From NCBI RefSeq assembly GCF_000756775.1, contig NZ_CCSF01000001.1, positions 682,001-746,000 on the forward strand: 64,000 nucleotides of DNA. The letters are read 5' to 3'. Each line of letters begins with the position of its first letter. Position 1 is the stretch's first letter. A program made the translations under genes and the position numbers. This document shows, in pieces, positions 48,083 through 59,169 of this stretch. This stretch comes from Pseudomonas saudiphocaensis. GTDB taxonomy: Bacteria; Pseudomonadota; Gammaproteobacteria; Pseudomonadales; Pseudomonadaceae. The notes under the pieces are model-generated. The model was not told the DNA's origin, made no database searches, and was given only the letters and a program-made list of their open reading frames with translations.

Positions 48083-48253
48083 ACCTTTACTCCTTCGCCC
48101 GGACCGACAACAGATGGCCGTCCAGGCTCCGGGCTGGCGACCTACCTATCAAACTGCACTATAGACGCTCTTTCTTAGATAAGAAGCACTACGTCCGACG
48201 GCCGTCGGTCCACCAAGGTTCAGGCTAGACGTCTGCAGCGCGTCGTTCAGGAC
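48083..48253 (-). promoter_or_regulatory. Leader of the kinase-exporter operon with 14-bp palindrome
   Basis: CCGACGGCCGTCGG at 48195-48208 is a perfect palindrome in the only sizeable gap of the locus, between the deacetylase stop and the kinase start. A TATAGT hexamer occurs downstream of it on the minus strand near 48165. It may be an operator or promoter element; no factor can be named. Confidence 0.4.
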
Positions 48254-50122
48254 TCATGGACGGCGTAAGGTAATCACCTGCGTCCCGGCTGGAACCTTGT
48301 CGAGTAGCCAACGGTTTTCCGGCAGCGCCTTGAATCCCGCTTTGGCTGGAAGACGTATTCCGGCGGGTAGTTCGAGGGTCAGTCCTTCCAGCGGCTCGGT
48401 AGCCGTCAGGCGCAATTCCAGCTTGCCTTGCTGCTGCCGCAGGTCCACTTCCACCTGATCGCGGGCCGCCCACCAGCGGCCGTACTGGCTGAGTGTCCCG
48501 AACCAGGCGAACGGCTTGAGTTTCGGCAGGACCTGTTCCAAGAAACGGTATTTGTGGTCGATCTCGTTGGGGTGGATGAGGATCACGTAACTGCCGCCGT
48601 ATCGGGCGAGCTGTCGGGCCAGCGCCAGCGCTTCGTCGACGCGCTGATCCATCAACGGCAGAAACTCGTCTTCGACGGCGATGGGAAATTCGAAGATGCC
48701 CGTTTCGTGCGAGTAGGAGCGTTGCGCATTCGCCCGAAACGGCAGGTGAGTGGTGAGGTTGCCCGCCGTTGCGGAGCTGGAGTAACGGTAGCCGGCCGCC
48801 TCCATCGCTTCGTAGAGCTGTGGCGGGGTCGCCAGGTAGCCAGGGCGGAACGATGCAACCGGCGCACCGCTGAGCTGCTGCAGCAGAAACCGGCTCACCC
48901 TGAGCTCGCCGAGCACCGTCGCACCACGGGTATCGCCGATGGCTCTGACGCGAGGCTGGTAGTCCGGGAAGCGCTCATGGCCATCACCCAGCGGCACCGA
49001 GGCGTACATGTCCGAATGGCTGACGGAATGGCTCGCAATCTCCATGTCGGCCTTCACCAGCGCGTCGACGGCGGCGAGCGTGCGGTCATTGAAAAAGCCT
49101 TCGTCCTGAAAGTCGCGGTAATACTTGGTCTGCAGGAAAAAGGTCGCGGGCACGCCTTCGCGCATCAGCAGCTCCCGATATGCGAGCAGGTTGTCCATCG
49201 ACGCCACGTAGTCCACATCGAAGGTGACCAACGCTGCGAGCTGCTGCCCTTGGGGTACGGTACCGAGCGTGACGGCCAGCGGCTCGTATTTTCGATAGAG
49301 CGCCTTGAGCCAGCGCAGCCAGACGTCTACCGAGGGTTCGTAGCCGTTGGCATAGGCGCGATAGCTCTGGTCGTTCCGGTCGTTGTGCGCCCGCAATATG
49401 AAGAAGCCGAGGTCGAAGCCCAGCGCATAGGCGCTGCCTCCGGATTTGTTGGAGCCTTTCACCAGGGCCGCGGAGCCGTCTTCGAACCGGGCCAGCACCT
49501 GTTGCGCGCCTTCATAGACCTGCGTACCGACCCAGCTGGCCGGCAGGTCGGGCTGGCCGAGTAACACGGTGCGCTCATGGGGATGGCTCAGCCAGTCAAG
49601 GTCCGGAACCTCCTCGAAGGTGATGCTGTGGTGCGCACGCGACTCGGTGACCGCGGTAAAGCCGAACAGATCCTGAAGGCCGCCACCGAGCACTTGGGTC
49701 GCGATCAGCGTGCCGCCTGCCTCGACGTAACGGCGCAGGGCCATTCGCCCCGGCTCGTCGAGGGTTCGTCCCGAGAGCAGGGGGTAGGCCAGCACCACAT
49801 CGTGGCGCGTGGCCTCGGCTACATCGCGGGTGATCCGAAAGGGCACGCCGATACTCCTGAGCCCATGGGCAAGGCCGAGCCAGGCGGAATCCTCGCTAGT
49901 GAGCAGGATCGCCAGGCGCGAAGTTTCACCTCTGTCATAAAGTTTCCAGTCGGAGGGATCTTGCTCCACGACGGGACTTATCTCAGCTGGCCCGTCGAGC
50001 GCGTCGAGACGTTCAAAAGTGTTGCGCCCTATAAATGCCGTGACGGCGAGGATAAGCGCGCCGGCAAGGGTCAGAGTGACCATTAGCCGTGCTAGAAATG
50101 CAGGTTGTTTCCAGAACAGCAC
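48254..50122 (-). CDS. Polysaccharide deacetylase (NodB-type) with N-terminal amidotransferase-like domain
   Basis: A 622-residue protein. An N-terminal membrane helix (about 12-30) anchors it facing the periplasm. Residues 60-260 resemble a class I amidotransferase-like fold without an evident catalytic Cys (RLAILLTSEDSAWLGLAHGL, YVEAGGTLIATQVLGGG). The NodB domain follows: D302 and D304 in TFDVD, the HxxxH metal motif H365/H369 in SHSVSHSD, and FRPGYL. It would remove acetyl groups from a glycan. It precedes the kinase by 171 bases on the same strand. Confidence 0.85.
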   Translation of the reverse strand: MLFWKQPAFLARLMVTLTLAGALILAVTAFIGRNTFERLDALDGPAEISPVVEQDPSDWKLYDRGETSRLAILLTSEDSAWLGLAHGLRSIGVPFRITRDVAEATRHDVVLAYPLLSGRTLDEPGRMALRRYVEAGGTLIATQVLGGGLQDLFGFTAVTESRAHHSITFEEVPDLDWLSHPHERTVLLGQPDLPASWVGTQVYEGAQQVLARFEDGSAALVKGSNKSGGSAYALGFDLGFFILRAHNDRNDQSYRAYANGYEPSVDVWLRWLKALYRKYEPLAVTLGTVPQGQQLAALVTFDVDYVASMDNLLAYRELLMREGVPATFFLQTKYYRDFQDEGFFNDRTLAAVDALVKADMEIASHSVSHSDMYASVPLGDGHERFPDYQPRVRAIGDTRGATVLGELRVSRFLLQQLSGAPVASFRPGYLATPPQLYEAMEAAGYRYSSSATAGNLTTHLPFRANAQRSYSHETGIFEFPIAVEDEFLPLMDQRVDEALALARQLARYGGSYVILIHPNEIDHKYRFLEQVLPKLKPFAWFGTLSQYGRWWAARDQVEVDLRQQQGKLELRLTATEPLEGLTLELPAGIRLPAKAGFKALPENRWLLDKVPAGTQVITLRRP

Positions 50123-50716
50123 GAAGAAGCCTTTTTCAACACGGTTCAGAAGTGGATATCACACCGGCGCGATAAGGGGCCAGCGGGGTGATGCGCAATC
50201 GATAATGCGCCGCTTTAATCGAGGCTTTATCGAAGCGATGTTATCCGTACGGTAGGTTGCCACGAGAGCGAAGAGCTTAGCATCGCGGCTATGGTTCGAC
50301 TGGAAATTCCATAAGGTGCTGTTTGGGCCGGCGGAAACTGAGCAGGAATCGACTGGAAAGATGGCAGCGCTGAAAAACGCCCTGCATGCCATGATGGTGG
50401 CACGAGCGTGCCGGGCGCCAGGTAGGTTTTGAGCTGGAGAGCAGCCAGCTGAAGAAGTTGCTGGCCGAAGTCCATCTGGACGTCAAGGCATGGAAAGTGG
50501 TCGCCCGGAAAAGGTAAGCCCAACTGCACGGCGGTAGGCGGTGCAGGAGATGCAGGCATGCAGTCAAGCATAAGCGGGTCTAACGCCTTACCGGGCTGCC
50601 GGATTGATGGTGAAGCGCGCCTCTATCAAATTTGCTGCCTGCCGATGGATTCGATTGGCGTCGCAATCCTTCCAAGAAAAGCGCAGTTATCTGTCCCACG
50701 AGCTCTGCGATGCTGA
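50123..50716. other. Right junction of accessory region, no intact gene
   Basis: Nearly 600 bases without a supported gene. It contains the transposase-like remnant at 50401-50517 and a small palindrome GGCACGAGCGTGCC just before it. No copy of the tRNA-Pro 3' end was seen here. Confidence 0.55.
50401..50517 (+). pseudogene. Remnant of IS3-type transposase OrfA (C-terminal end)
   Basis: The frame ending at TAA 50515-50517 reads ELESSQLKKLLAEVHLD followed by a short basic tail. This is close to the leucine-zipper end of IS3-family OrfA proteins (LE-EN--LKKLLAE--LD). The reading is broken by a stop just upstream and no OrfB follows. It marks past transposition at this edge. Confidence 0.45.
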
Positions 50717-52174
<1,458 letters not shown>

Positions 52175-52615
52175 AGCACGCGAGGTGGAGTAACAAGGTC
52201 GGGTGGCTGCAATGCCCGCTGGCCGTTACTTGGGGCTTATCGAGGCGCGTGGGAGCAGCCTTTGCAGTGTGCTCAGTTAATTGCGTGCTGGATAATGAAT
52301 AATAATCGCGATTTGTAGCAGTTAGATTGCACTTATCTGTTCGCTTGGCGATGGGCGTTCTTGCTGAGGGTCGCTTGGTCTAGCCAAGCGTGGTGTTGGA
52401 GACTTTCCAGATCGCCAACAGCAAGAGATGCCGGCGGCTAGGCTTGGCCACCCTAAAGGACGCAAAAGGCGCTTACGGATCTGTAACGCGCTAAACGCAC
52501 ACTTTCTAGGATGACAGCGTCAGAGCGGGGTGACTTCTGTTATTCGAGCCACTAGAATGCTTGCCCATTCTGGGGCCGGAACGGCCGGCTTATGTCTGTG
52601 CAACGAGGAAAATCC
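52175..52615. other. Divergent regulatory region between ccoN and tig
   Basis: No gene. It must hold promoters for both neighbours. I looked for an Anr/FNR box (TTGAT-N4-ATCAA) upstream of ccoN and did not find one. An AT-rich patch at 52288-52320 (GATAATGAATAATAATCG) could be promoter DNA. Confidence 0.5.
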
Positions 52616-53926
52616 ATGCAAGTTTCTGTTGAAAGCACCTCCGCTCTTGAGCGCCGCATGACCGTGGGCGTGCCGGTCGAGCGCATCGAGAACGAAGTCA
52701 ACAAGCGTCTGCAACAGACTGCAAGTCGTGCCAAGATTCCAGGCTTCCGTCCTGGGAAGGTTCCGATGAGCGTGATTCGTCAGCGTTACGAGGCCGCCGC
52801 GCGTCAGGAAGCACTGGGTGATCTGATCCAGGCGACCTTCTATGAAGCCGTGGTGGCCGAGAAGCTGAATCCGGCTGGCGCGCCTTCGGTCGAGCCGAAG
52901 GTGTTCGAGAAGGGCAAGGATCTGGAGTACGTGGCGACTTTCGAAGTCTTCCCCGAATTCAAGGTTGGCGGCTTCGAGTCCATTGAGGTTGAGCGTCAGC
53001 AGGCCGAGGTTGGCGAGGCTGATGTCGACAACATGCTGGACATCCTGCGCAAGCAGAACACCCGCTATGAAAATGTTGAGCGTGAAGCGCAGGATGGCGA
53101 TCAGCTGACGATCGACTTCGTCGGCAAGATCGATGGCGAAGTGTTCGCTGGCGGTTCGGCCAAGGGCACCCAGCTGGTATTGGGCTCGGGTCGCATGATC
53201 CCGGGCTTCGAAGAGGCACTGGTGGGCGCCAAGGTTGGCGAAGAGCGCGTGATCACCCCAACCTTCCCCGAGGATTACCAGAACCTCGACTTGGCTGGCA
53301 AGACCGCAGAATTCACCGTGACCGTCAACGCTGTTGCCGCTCCCCAGCTGCCGGAACTGAATGACGAGTTCTTCGCTCAGTTCGGTGTTCAGGAAGGTGG
53401 GCTTGAGGGCTTCCGCGCCGAAGTGAAGAAGAACATGGAGCGCGAGCTGCGCCAGGCCATCAAGACCAAGGTCAAGAATCAGGTCATGGAAGGGCTGGTC
53501 AGCACCAACCCGATCGAAGCTCCGAAGGCCCTGATCGACAACGAAGTCAATCGTCTGCGCGTGCAGGCCGTTCAGCAGTTCGGTGGCAACATCAAGCCCG
53601 AGCAGCTGCCAGCTGAAATGTTCCAGGAGCAGGCCAAGCGTCGTGTCATTCTTGGTTTGATCGTTGCGGAAGTGGTCAAGCAGTTCGAGCTCAAGCCGGA
53701 CGACGCTCGTGTTCGCGAGCTGATCGAAGAAATGGCCTCGGCGTATCAGGAGCCTGAGCAAGTGGTGGCCTGGTATTACAAAAACGACGAGCAATTGAAC
53801 GAAGTTCGTTCTGTTGTGCTCGAAGAGCAAGTTGTAGATACTGTTCTGCAGCAGGCTAAGGTGACCGATAAATCGGTCTCTTACGAGGAAGCGGTTAAGC
53901 CAGCGGAAGCACCGCAAGCGGCCTGA
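52616..53926 (+). CDS. tig: Trigger factor
   Basis: A 436-residue ribosome-bound chaperone. The ribosome-binding loop is [10 protein letters not shown] (about 41-50), the FKBP-type isomerase domain lies near 150-245 ([26 protein letters not shown]), and the C-terminal arms follow. Start chosen at 52616 with a GAGGAA site. First of the tig-clpP-clpX-lon series. Confidence 0.97.
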   Translation: MQVSVESTSALERRMTVGVPVERIENEVNKRLQQTASRAKIPGFRPGKVPMSVIRQRYEAAARQEALGDLIQATFYEAVVAEKLNPAGAPSVEPKVFEKGKDLEYVATFEVFPEFKVGGFESIEVERQQAEVGEADVDNMLDILRKQNTRYENVEREAQDGDQLTIDFVGKIDGEVFAGGSAKGTQLVLGSGRMIPGFEEALVGAKVGEERVITPTFPEDYQNLDLAGKTAEFTVTVNAVAAPQLPELNDEFFAQFGVQEGGLEGFRAEVKKNMERELRQAIKTKVKNQVMEGLVSTNPIEAPKALIDNEVNRLRVQAVQQFGGNIKPEQLPAEMFQEQAKRRVILGLIVAEVVKQFELKPDDARVRELIEEMASAYQEPEQVVAWYYKNDEQLNEVRSVVLEEQVVDTVLQQAKVTDKSVSYEEAVKPAEAPQAA

Positions 53927-53954
53927 TTTTCTTCAACCGTTCGAGCACATCATT

Positions 53955-53987
53955 CATAAGCCAGCCTCGTGCTGGCTTATGTATTTG
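53955..53987 (+). terminator. Hairpin after tig
   Basis: CATAAGCCAGC (53955-53965), loop CTCGT, GCTGGCTTATG (53971-53981), then TATTTG. Eleven perfect pairs, short T tail; may attenuate read-through into clpP. Confidence 0.7.
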
Positions 53988-54015
53988 AGGCATGACATAG
54001 GGAGTATCGCTGGAC

Positions 54016-54654
54016 ATGTCCCGCAATTCGTTTATGCAAGCACCGGATATTCAGGCCGCTGGCGGCCTGGTGCCGATGGTCATCGAGCAGTCGGCACGCG
54101 GTGAGCGCGCCTATGACATTTATTCCCGTCTTCTCAAGGAGCGGGTGATCTTCATGGTTGGTCAGGTCGAAGACTACATGGCCAACCTGATCGTCGCGCA
54201 ACTGCTGTTCCTCGAGGCGGAAAACCCCGAGAAGGACATTCATCTGTATATCAACTCGCCGGGCGGCTCTGTCACTGCCGGTATGTCAATCTACGACACC
54301 ATGCAGTTCATCAAGCCGGACGTCTCGACCATCTGTATTGGTCAGGCCTGCAGCATGGGTGCGCTGCTGCTGACTGGCGGCGCTGCGGGCAAGCGTTACT
54401 GCCTGCCGCATTCGCGGATGATGATTCATCAGCCGCTGGGTGGCTTCCAGGGTCAGGCTTCGGACATCGAAATCCACGCCCGCGAGATCCTCACAATCCG
54501 TGAGCGTCTGAACAAGGTCATGGCTGAACATACCGGCCAGCCGATGGAAGTGATTGAGCGCGACACCGACCGCGACAACTTCATGAGTGGCGAAGAAGCC
54601 GTCAAGTACGGGCTGATCGATCAGGTCCTGACCCGGCGCCAGCTGGCGGTCTGA
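54016..54654 (+). CDS. clpP: ATP-dependent Clp protease proteolytic subunit
   Basis: A 212-residue serine peptidase of family S14 with catalytic Ser113 ([11 protein letters not shown]), His138 (MMIHQPLGG) and Asp187 (ERDTDRDNF). A short N-terminal propeptide is likely. It forms the two-ring protease chamber with ClpX, encoded next. Confidence 0.97.
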   Translation: MSRNSFMQAPDIQAAGGLVPMVIEQSARGERAYDIYSRLLKERVIFMVGQVEDYMANLIVAQLLFLEAENPEKDIHLYINSPGGSVTAGMSIYDTMQFIKPDVSTICIGQACSMGALLLTGGAAGKRYCLPHSRMMIHQPLGGFQGQASDIEIHAREILTIRERLNKVMAEHTGQPMEVIERDTDRDNFMSGEEAVKYGLIDQVLTRRQLAV

Positions 54655-54683
54655 TCACGCTGCTCTGCAATATCTGGCTAGCG

Positions 54684-54705
54684 CATGGGCTTGAAAAAGC
54701 CCATG
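54684..54705 (+). other. Hairpin between clpP and clpX
   Basis: CATGGGCTT, loop GAAA, AAGCCCATG: nine pairs closed by a stable GNRA-type tetraloop. No T run follows, so it may stabilise or process the clpP mRNA rather than end it. Confidence 0.55.
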
Positions 54706-54751
54706 AATGCCTTCATCTTGTGTTTCAAGCCTTCCCGATTGGATCGATCGA

Positions 54752-56032
54752 ATGACTGATACCCGTAACGGCGAGGACTCCGGCAAGCTGCTCTATTGCT
54801 CTTTTTGCGGCAAAAGCCAGCATGAAGTTCGCAAATTGATTGCCGGGCCCTCTGTCTTTATCTGCGACGAATGTGTCGACCTGTGCAATGACATCATCCG
54901 CGAGGAGGTGCAGGAAGCCCAGGCCGAGAGCAGCGCGCAAAAACTGCCTGCGCCAAAGGAAATCAGCGGCATTCTCGACCAATACGTCATTGGTCAGGAG
55001 CGCGCGAAGAAAATCCTCGCAGTGGCTGTGTACAACCATTACAAGCGTTTGAACCAGCGCGACAAGAAAGAAGAGATCGAGCTGGGCAAGAGCAACATTT
55101 TGCTGATCGGCCCAACTGGGTCGGGCAAGACGCTGCTGGCTGAAACGCTGGCGCGCCTGCTTAATGTGCCTTTCACCATCGCCGATGCAACCACGCTGAC
55201 TGAAGCCGGCTATGTGGGTGAGGACGTCGAAAACATCATCCAGAAGCTGTTGCAGAAGTGCGACTACGATGTGGAAAAGGCTCAGATGGGCATCGTCTAC
55301 ATCGATGAAATCGACAAGATTTCACGCAAGTCTGACAATCCTTCGATCACCCGCGACGTGTCGGGTGAAGGCGTGCAGCAGGCGCTGCTCAAGCTGATCG
55401 AAGGCACGGTTGCCTCGGTTCCGCCTCAGGGTGGTCGCAAGCATCCGCAGCAGGAATTTCTGCAGGTCGATACGCGCAACATCCTGTTCATCTGCGGCGG
55501 TGCCTTCGCCGGTTTGGAGAAGGTCATTCAGGCCCGTTCCACCCAGGGTGGCATTGGCTTCAACGCCGAGGTGCGCAGCAAGGATGTCGGCAAGAAGATC
55601 GGTGAATCACTGCGTGTGGTCGAGCCCGATGATCTGGTCAAGTTCGGCCTGATTCCCGAATTTGTTGGCCGCCTGCCGGTGATTGCGACCCTCGACGAGC
55701 TGGATGAGGCTGCCCTGGTGCAGATTCTCACCGAGCCAAAGAATGCGCTGACTAAGCAGTATGCCAAGCTGTTCGAGCTCGAAGGCGTCGAACTGGAGTT
55801 CCGCCCCGATGCGCTCAAGGCGGTCGCCAATCGTGCCCTGGAACGCAAGACCGGAGCCCGTGGTCTGCGCTCGATTCTGGAGGGCGTTCTGCTCGATACT
55901 ATGTACGAGATTCCTTCGCAGAAGGATGTCGGCAAGGTGGTAATCGACGAGAGCGTCATCGAAGGAACTTCGCAGCCGCTACTGATCTATGAAAATAGCG
56001 AGCCGCCAGCCAAGGCTGCGCCGGACGCTTAA
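54752..56032 (+). CDS. clpX: ATP-dependent Clp protease ATP-binding subunit ClpX
   Basis: A 426-residue AAA+ unfoldase. The N-terminal zinc domain has Cys16, Cys19, Cys38 and Cys41 ([13 protein letters not shown]). Walker A GPTGSGKT, Walker [11 protein letters not shown], and a sensor-2 GARGLR follow. Start placed at 54752 to give [16 protein letters not shown]; the open frame upstream is not conserved-looking. Confidence 0.97.
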   Translation: MTDTRNGEDSGKLLYCSFCGKSQHEVRKLIAGPSVFICDECVDLCNDIIREEVQEAQAESSAQKLPAPKEISGILDQYVIGQERAKKILAVAVYNHYKRLNQRDKKEEIELGKSNILLIGPTGSGKTLLAETLARLLNVPFTIADATTLTEAGYVGEDVENIIQKLLQKCDYDVEKAQMGIVYIDEIDKISRKSDNPSITRDVSGEGVQQALLKLIEGTVASVPPQGGRKHPQQEFLQVDTRNILFICGGAFAGLEKVIQARSTQGGIGFNAEVRSKDVGKKIGESLRVVEPDDLVKFGLIPEFVGRLPVIATLDELDEAALVQILTEPKNALTKQYAKLFELEGVELEFRPDALKAVANRALERKTGARGLRSILEGVLLDTMYEIPSQKDVGKVVIDESVIEGTSQPLLIYENSEPPAKAAPDA

Positions 56033-56033
56033 C

Positions 56034-56063
56034 AAAAAAGGGGCCTCTAAGGCCCCTTTGCAT
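56034..56063 (+). terminator. Terminator after clpX
   Basis: AAAGGGGCC (56037-56045), loop TCTAA, GGCCCCTTT (56051-56059). Nine pairs, modest T tail. Confidence 0.85.
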
Positions 56064-56161
56064 TTCTGCATCATCCTTGTTTTTTGTTCAACGTGCCCTC
56101 ATCTTAGCCGGCATGGTGTTTCCCGTTTACCGCCGTATGGCCGACGTAGAGCTGAATTTTT

Positions 56162-58558
56162 ATGAAGACAACCATCGAATTGCCCCTTTTGCCGCTGCGC
56201 GATGTCGTGGTCTACCCGCATATGGTGATACCGCTGTTCGTTGGCCGTGAAAAATCCATCGAGGCACTCGAATCGGCAATGGAAGGTGACAAGCAGATTC
56301 TTCTGGTAGCTCAGAAGAACCCTGCAGACGATGATCCGACCGAAGACGGCTTGTACCGCGTAGGCACGGTTGCGACCGTGCTGCAGTTGCTCAAGTTGCC
56401 GGATGGGACCGTCAAGGTGCTGGTCGAAGGTGAGCAGCGTGGCACCATGGAGCGCTTTATCGAGGCAGATAATCACTGCCGTGCCGACGTTTCGCTGATC
56501 GATGAAGCGGAAATCGACTCCCGTGAGGCCGAGGTCTTCAGCCGCAGCCTGCTGAGTCAGTTCGAACAATACGTTCAGCTAGGCAAGAAGGTACCTTCAG
56601 AAGTGTTGTCATCGCTGGCGAGCATCGAAGAGCCGGCTCGCCTGGTTGACACCATGGCTGCGCACATGGCGCTTAAAATCGAGCAAAAGCAGTCGATCCT
56701 TGAGGTTACCGACCTGCCTGCCCGGGTCGAACATGTCATGGCACTGCTGGATGCAGAGATCGACCTGCTGCAGGTTGAGAAGCGCATTCGTGGTCGCGTT
56801 AAAAAGCAGATGGAACGCAGCCAGCGTGAGTACTACCTGAATGAGCAGATGAAGGCCATTCAGAAAGAGCTGGGTGATATCGACGAAGGTCACAACGAGA
56901 TCGATGACCTGAAAAAACGCATCGAGAATGCGGGCCTGAGCAAAGACGCTCATGCCAAGGCGACAACCGAGCTGAACAAGCTCAAGCAGATGTCGCCTAT
57001 GTCGGCTGAGGCCACAGTGGTACGGACCTACATCGACTGGCTGGTTAATGTGCCGTGGAAGGCCACCAGCAAGGTGCGCCTGGATCTGGCCAAGGCCGAA
57101 GAAGTGCTGGACGCCGACCATTACGGCCTTGAAGAGGTCAAGGACCGCATTCTCGAATACCTTGCCGTGCAAAAGCGCGTGAAGAAGCTCAAGGGACCGG
57201 TGCTCTGCCTGGTCGGCCCGCCTGGCGTTGGTAAGACTTCGCTGGCCGAGTCGATTGCTCGCTCCACCAACCGCAAGTTTGTCCGCATGGCGCTGGGTGG
57301 CGTGCGTGACGAAGCCGAGATTCGTGGCCATCGCCGTACCTATATCGGCTCGATGCCGGGTCGTCTGATTCAGAAGATGACCAAGGTGGGCGTGCGCAAT
57401 CCACTGTTCCTGCTCGATGAAATCGACAAGATGGGCAACGACATGCGTGGCGATCCAGCCTCGGCGTTACTTGAGGTCCTGGACCCGGAACAGAACCACA
57501 ACTTCAACGATCATTATCTGGAGGTCGATTACGACCTGTCGGATGTGATGTTCCTCTGTACAGCCAACTCGATGAACATCCCTCCGGCTCTGCTCGATCG
57601 TATGGAGGTGATTCGCCTTCCCGGTTACACCGAAGACGAAAAGGTCAATATCGCTACCCGTTACCTGGTACCCAAGCAGATCCAGGCGAACGGGCTGAAG
57701 AAGACCGAGCTGCAGTTCGAAGAAGACGCGATACGCGACATCATCCGCTACTACACTCGCGAAGCCGGCGTTCGTGGCCTGGAGCGTCAGGTGGCGAAGG
57801 TCTGCCGAAAGGTGGTTAAAGAGTATGCCGCTCAGAAAAACTTCACGGTAACGGTCACCTGCGAGTCTCTTGAGCACTTCTTGGGCGTGCGCAAGTTCCG
57901 CTACGGGCTCGCCGAGCTGGAAGACCAGGTCGGCCAGGTAACCGGGCTGGCATGGACCCAGGTTGGGGGTGAACTGCTGACCATCGAAGCAGCAGTGGTG
58001 CCGGGTAAAGGTCGTCTGACTAAAACCGGCTCCCTGGGCGACGTGATGGGCGAGTCCATTACCGCAGCGCTAACCGTGGTTCGTAGCCGCGCTGCCAGCA
58101 TGGGGATTGCGCCGGACTTTCATGAAAAACAGGACATCCATATACACGTCCCCGAAGGGGCGACGCCAAAGGATGGCCCTAGCGCGGGCATCGGCATGTG
58201 TACGGCGCTGGTTTCAGCCCTGACGCAAATTCCGGTGCGTGCCGAAGTTGCCATGACGGGAGAGATCACCTTGCGCGGCCAGGTACTGGCGATTGGCGGA
58301 CTGAAAGAGAAATTGCTGGCTGCACACCGGGGTGGTATCCGTACGGTGATCATTCCCGAAGAGAATCAGCGTGATCTTAAGGAGATTCCGGAGAATATTA
58401 AGCAGGACTTGCAGATTAAACCGGTGAAGTGGATTGACGAAGTCCTCCAAATTGCGCTGCAATACGCGCCGGAGCCCTTGCCTGACGCGGCTCCCGATAT
58501 AGTTGCAAAGGAAGACAAACGCGAGACTGATTCCAAGGAGCGAATCAGCACGCATTAG
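56162..58558 (+). CDS. lon: ATP-dependent protease Lon
   Basis: A 798-residue LonA protease. N-terminal substrate domain with [23 protein letters not shown], central coiled coil, AAA+ module with Walker A GPPGVGKT, and C-terminal protease domain with the Ser-Lys dyad Ser674 ([10 protein letters not shown]) and Lys717 ([10 protein letters not shown]). It degrades misfolded and regulatory proteins in the cytoplasm. A separate unit from clpX, as a terminator intervenes. Confidence 0.97.
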   Translation: MKTTIELPLLPLRDVVVYPHMVIPLFVGREKSIEALESAMEGDKQILLVAQKNPADDDPTEDGLYRVGTVATVLQLLKLPDGTVKVLVEGEQRGTMERFIEADNHCRADVSLIDEAEIDSREAEVFSRSLLSQFEQYVQLGKKVPSEVLSSLASIEEPARLVDTMAAHMALKIEQKQSILEVTDLPARVEHVMALLDAEIDLLQVEKRIRGRVKKQMERSQREYYLNEQMKAIQKELGDIDEGHNEIDDLKKRIENAGLSKDAHAKATTELNKLKQMSPMSAEATVVRTYIDWLVNVPWKATSKVRLDLAKAEEVLDADHYGLEEVKDRILEYLAVQKRVKKLKGPVLCLVGPPGVGKTSLAESIARSTNRKFVRMALGGVRDEAEIRGHRRTYIGSMPGRLIQKMTKVGVRNPLFLLDEIDKMGNDMRGDPASALLEVLDPEQNHNFNDHYLEVDYDLSDVMFLCTANSMNIPPALLDRMEVIRLPGYTEDEKVNIATRYLVPKQIQANGLKKTELQFEEDAIRDIIRYYTREAGVRGLERQVAKVCRKVVKEYAAQKNFTVTVTCESLEHFLGVRKFRYGLAELEDQVGQVTGLAWTQVGGELLTIEAAVVPGKGRLTKTGSLGDVMGESITAALTVVRSRAASMGIAPDFHEKQDIHIHVPEGATPKDGPSAGIGMCTALVSALTQIPVRAEVAMTGEITLRGQVLAIGGLKEKLLAAHRGGIRTVIIPEENQRDLKEIPENIKQDLQIKPVKWIDEVLQIALQYAPEPLPDAAPDIVAKEDKRETDSKERISTH

Positions 58559-58572
58559 CCTGAAAGGCTTTG

Positions 58573-58602
58573 TTGACATATTTTCGGCGCCCTTGATATA
58601 AA
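58573..58602 (+). promoter_or_regulatory. Promoter of hupB
   Basis: TTGACA (58573-58578), 18 bases, TATAAA (58597-58602). A consensus -35 and near-consensus -10, in keeping with a highly expressed nucleoid protein gene 91 bases downstream. Confidence 0.75.
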
Positions 58603-58692
58603 CCGGCCCTTCGTGTCGCTGGCGTTTCAGCACCGTTTTGCCTACACCCAAAAAATTAAAGATACGACTCAACAGATATAAGGGGACTTAGA

Positions 58693-58965
58693 GTGAACAA
58701 GTCGGAACTGATTGATGCCATCGCCGCATCTGCTGATATCCCGAAAGCTGTTGCCGGCCGCGCGCTGGATGCAGTAATTGAATCCGTCACTGGTGCATTG
58801 AAAGCTGGTGATTCCGTGGTGCTGGTTGGTTTCGGTACTTTCGCTGTCAAGGAGCGCGCTGCACGCACTGGCCGCAACCCTCAAACTGGCAAGCCAATCA
58901 ACATCGCTGCAGCCAAGATTCCGGGTTTCAAGGCTGGCAAGGCTCTGAAAGACGCGGTCAACTAA
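58693..58965 (+). CDS. hupB: DNA-binding protein HU-beta
   Basis: A 90-residue HU protein: [30 protein letters not shown], the beta-arm with [24 protein letters not shown] and the end [12 protein letters not shown]. It start is GTG or ATG-equivalent at 58693 following an AAGGGGACTTAGA leader. Position after lon is conserved in pseudomonads. Confidence 0.96.
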   Translation: MNKSELIDAIAASADIPKAVAGRALDAVIESVTGALKAGDSVVLVGFGTFAVKERAARTGRNPQTGKPINIAAAKIPGFKAGKALKDAVN

Positions 58966-59085
58966 GCGCTTTCGATCCGGCTGGTTGTCAGTTTGCTCTG
59001 ACCCTGCCTTGGAGCGGTTACTCTGGTAGGCCATGCCTGTTGTAGTTAGGCTGAGTGCAAGCTCCGCCGCTCCAAAAGCTCCGAG

Positions 59086-59116
59086 AAGGCGCATCCCCGG
59101 ATGCGCCTTTTTTTTT
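59086..59116 (+). terminator. Terminator after hupB
   Basis: AAGGCGCAT (59086-59094), loop CCCCGG, ATGCGCC (59101-59107) and nine T residues. A strong intrinsic terminator. Confidence 0.93.
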
Positions 59117-59169
59117 CCGGTTTCCACCCGTGCTGCTATGACCTCGCGCAGCTGACTCCTGGGGGATGC

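Noticed and set aside
50123-50716. Direct repeat of the tRNA-Pro(GGG) 3' end as a right attachment site
   Set aside because: I looked for GTTCGAATCACTCCGTCCCG-like sequence near the right edge and saw none, so island boundaries rest on other evidence.
52175-52615. Anr/FNR box upstream of the orphan ccoN
   Set aside because: No TTGAT-N4-ATCAA or close variant was found by eye.
52520-53917. 465-codon minus-strand ORF opposite tig
   Set aside because: Antisense shadow of trigger factor; no recognisable domain.
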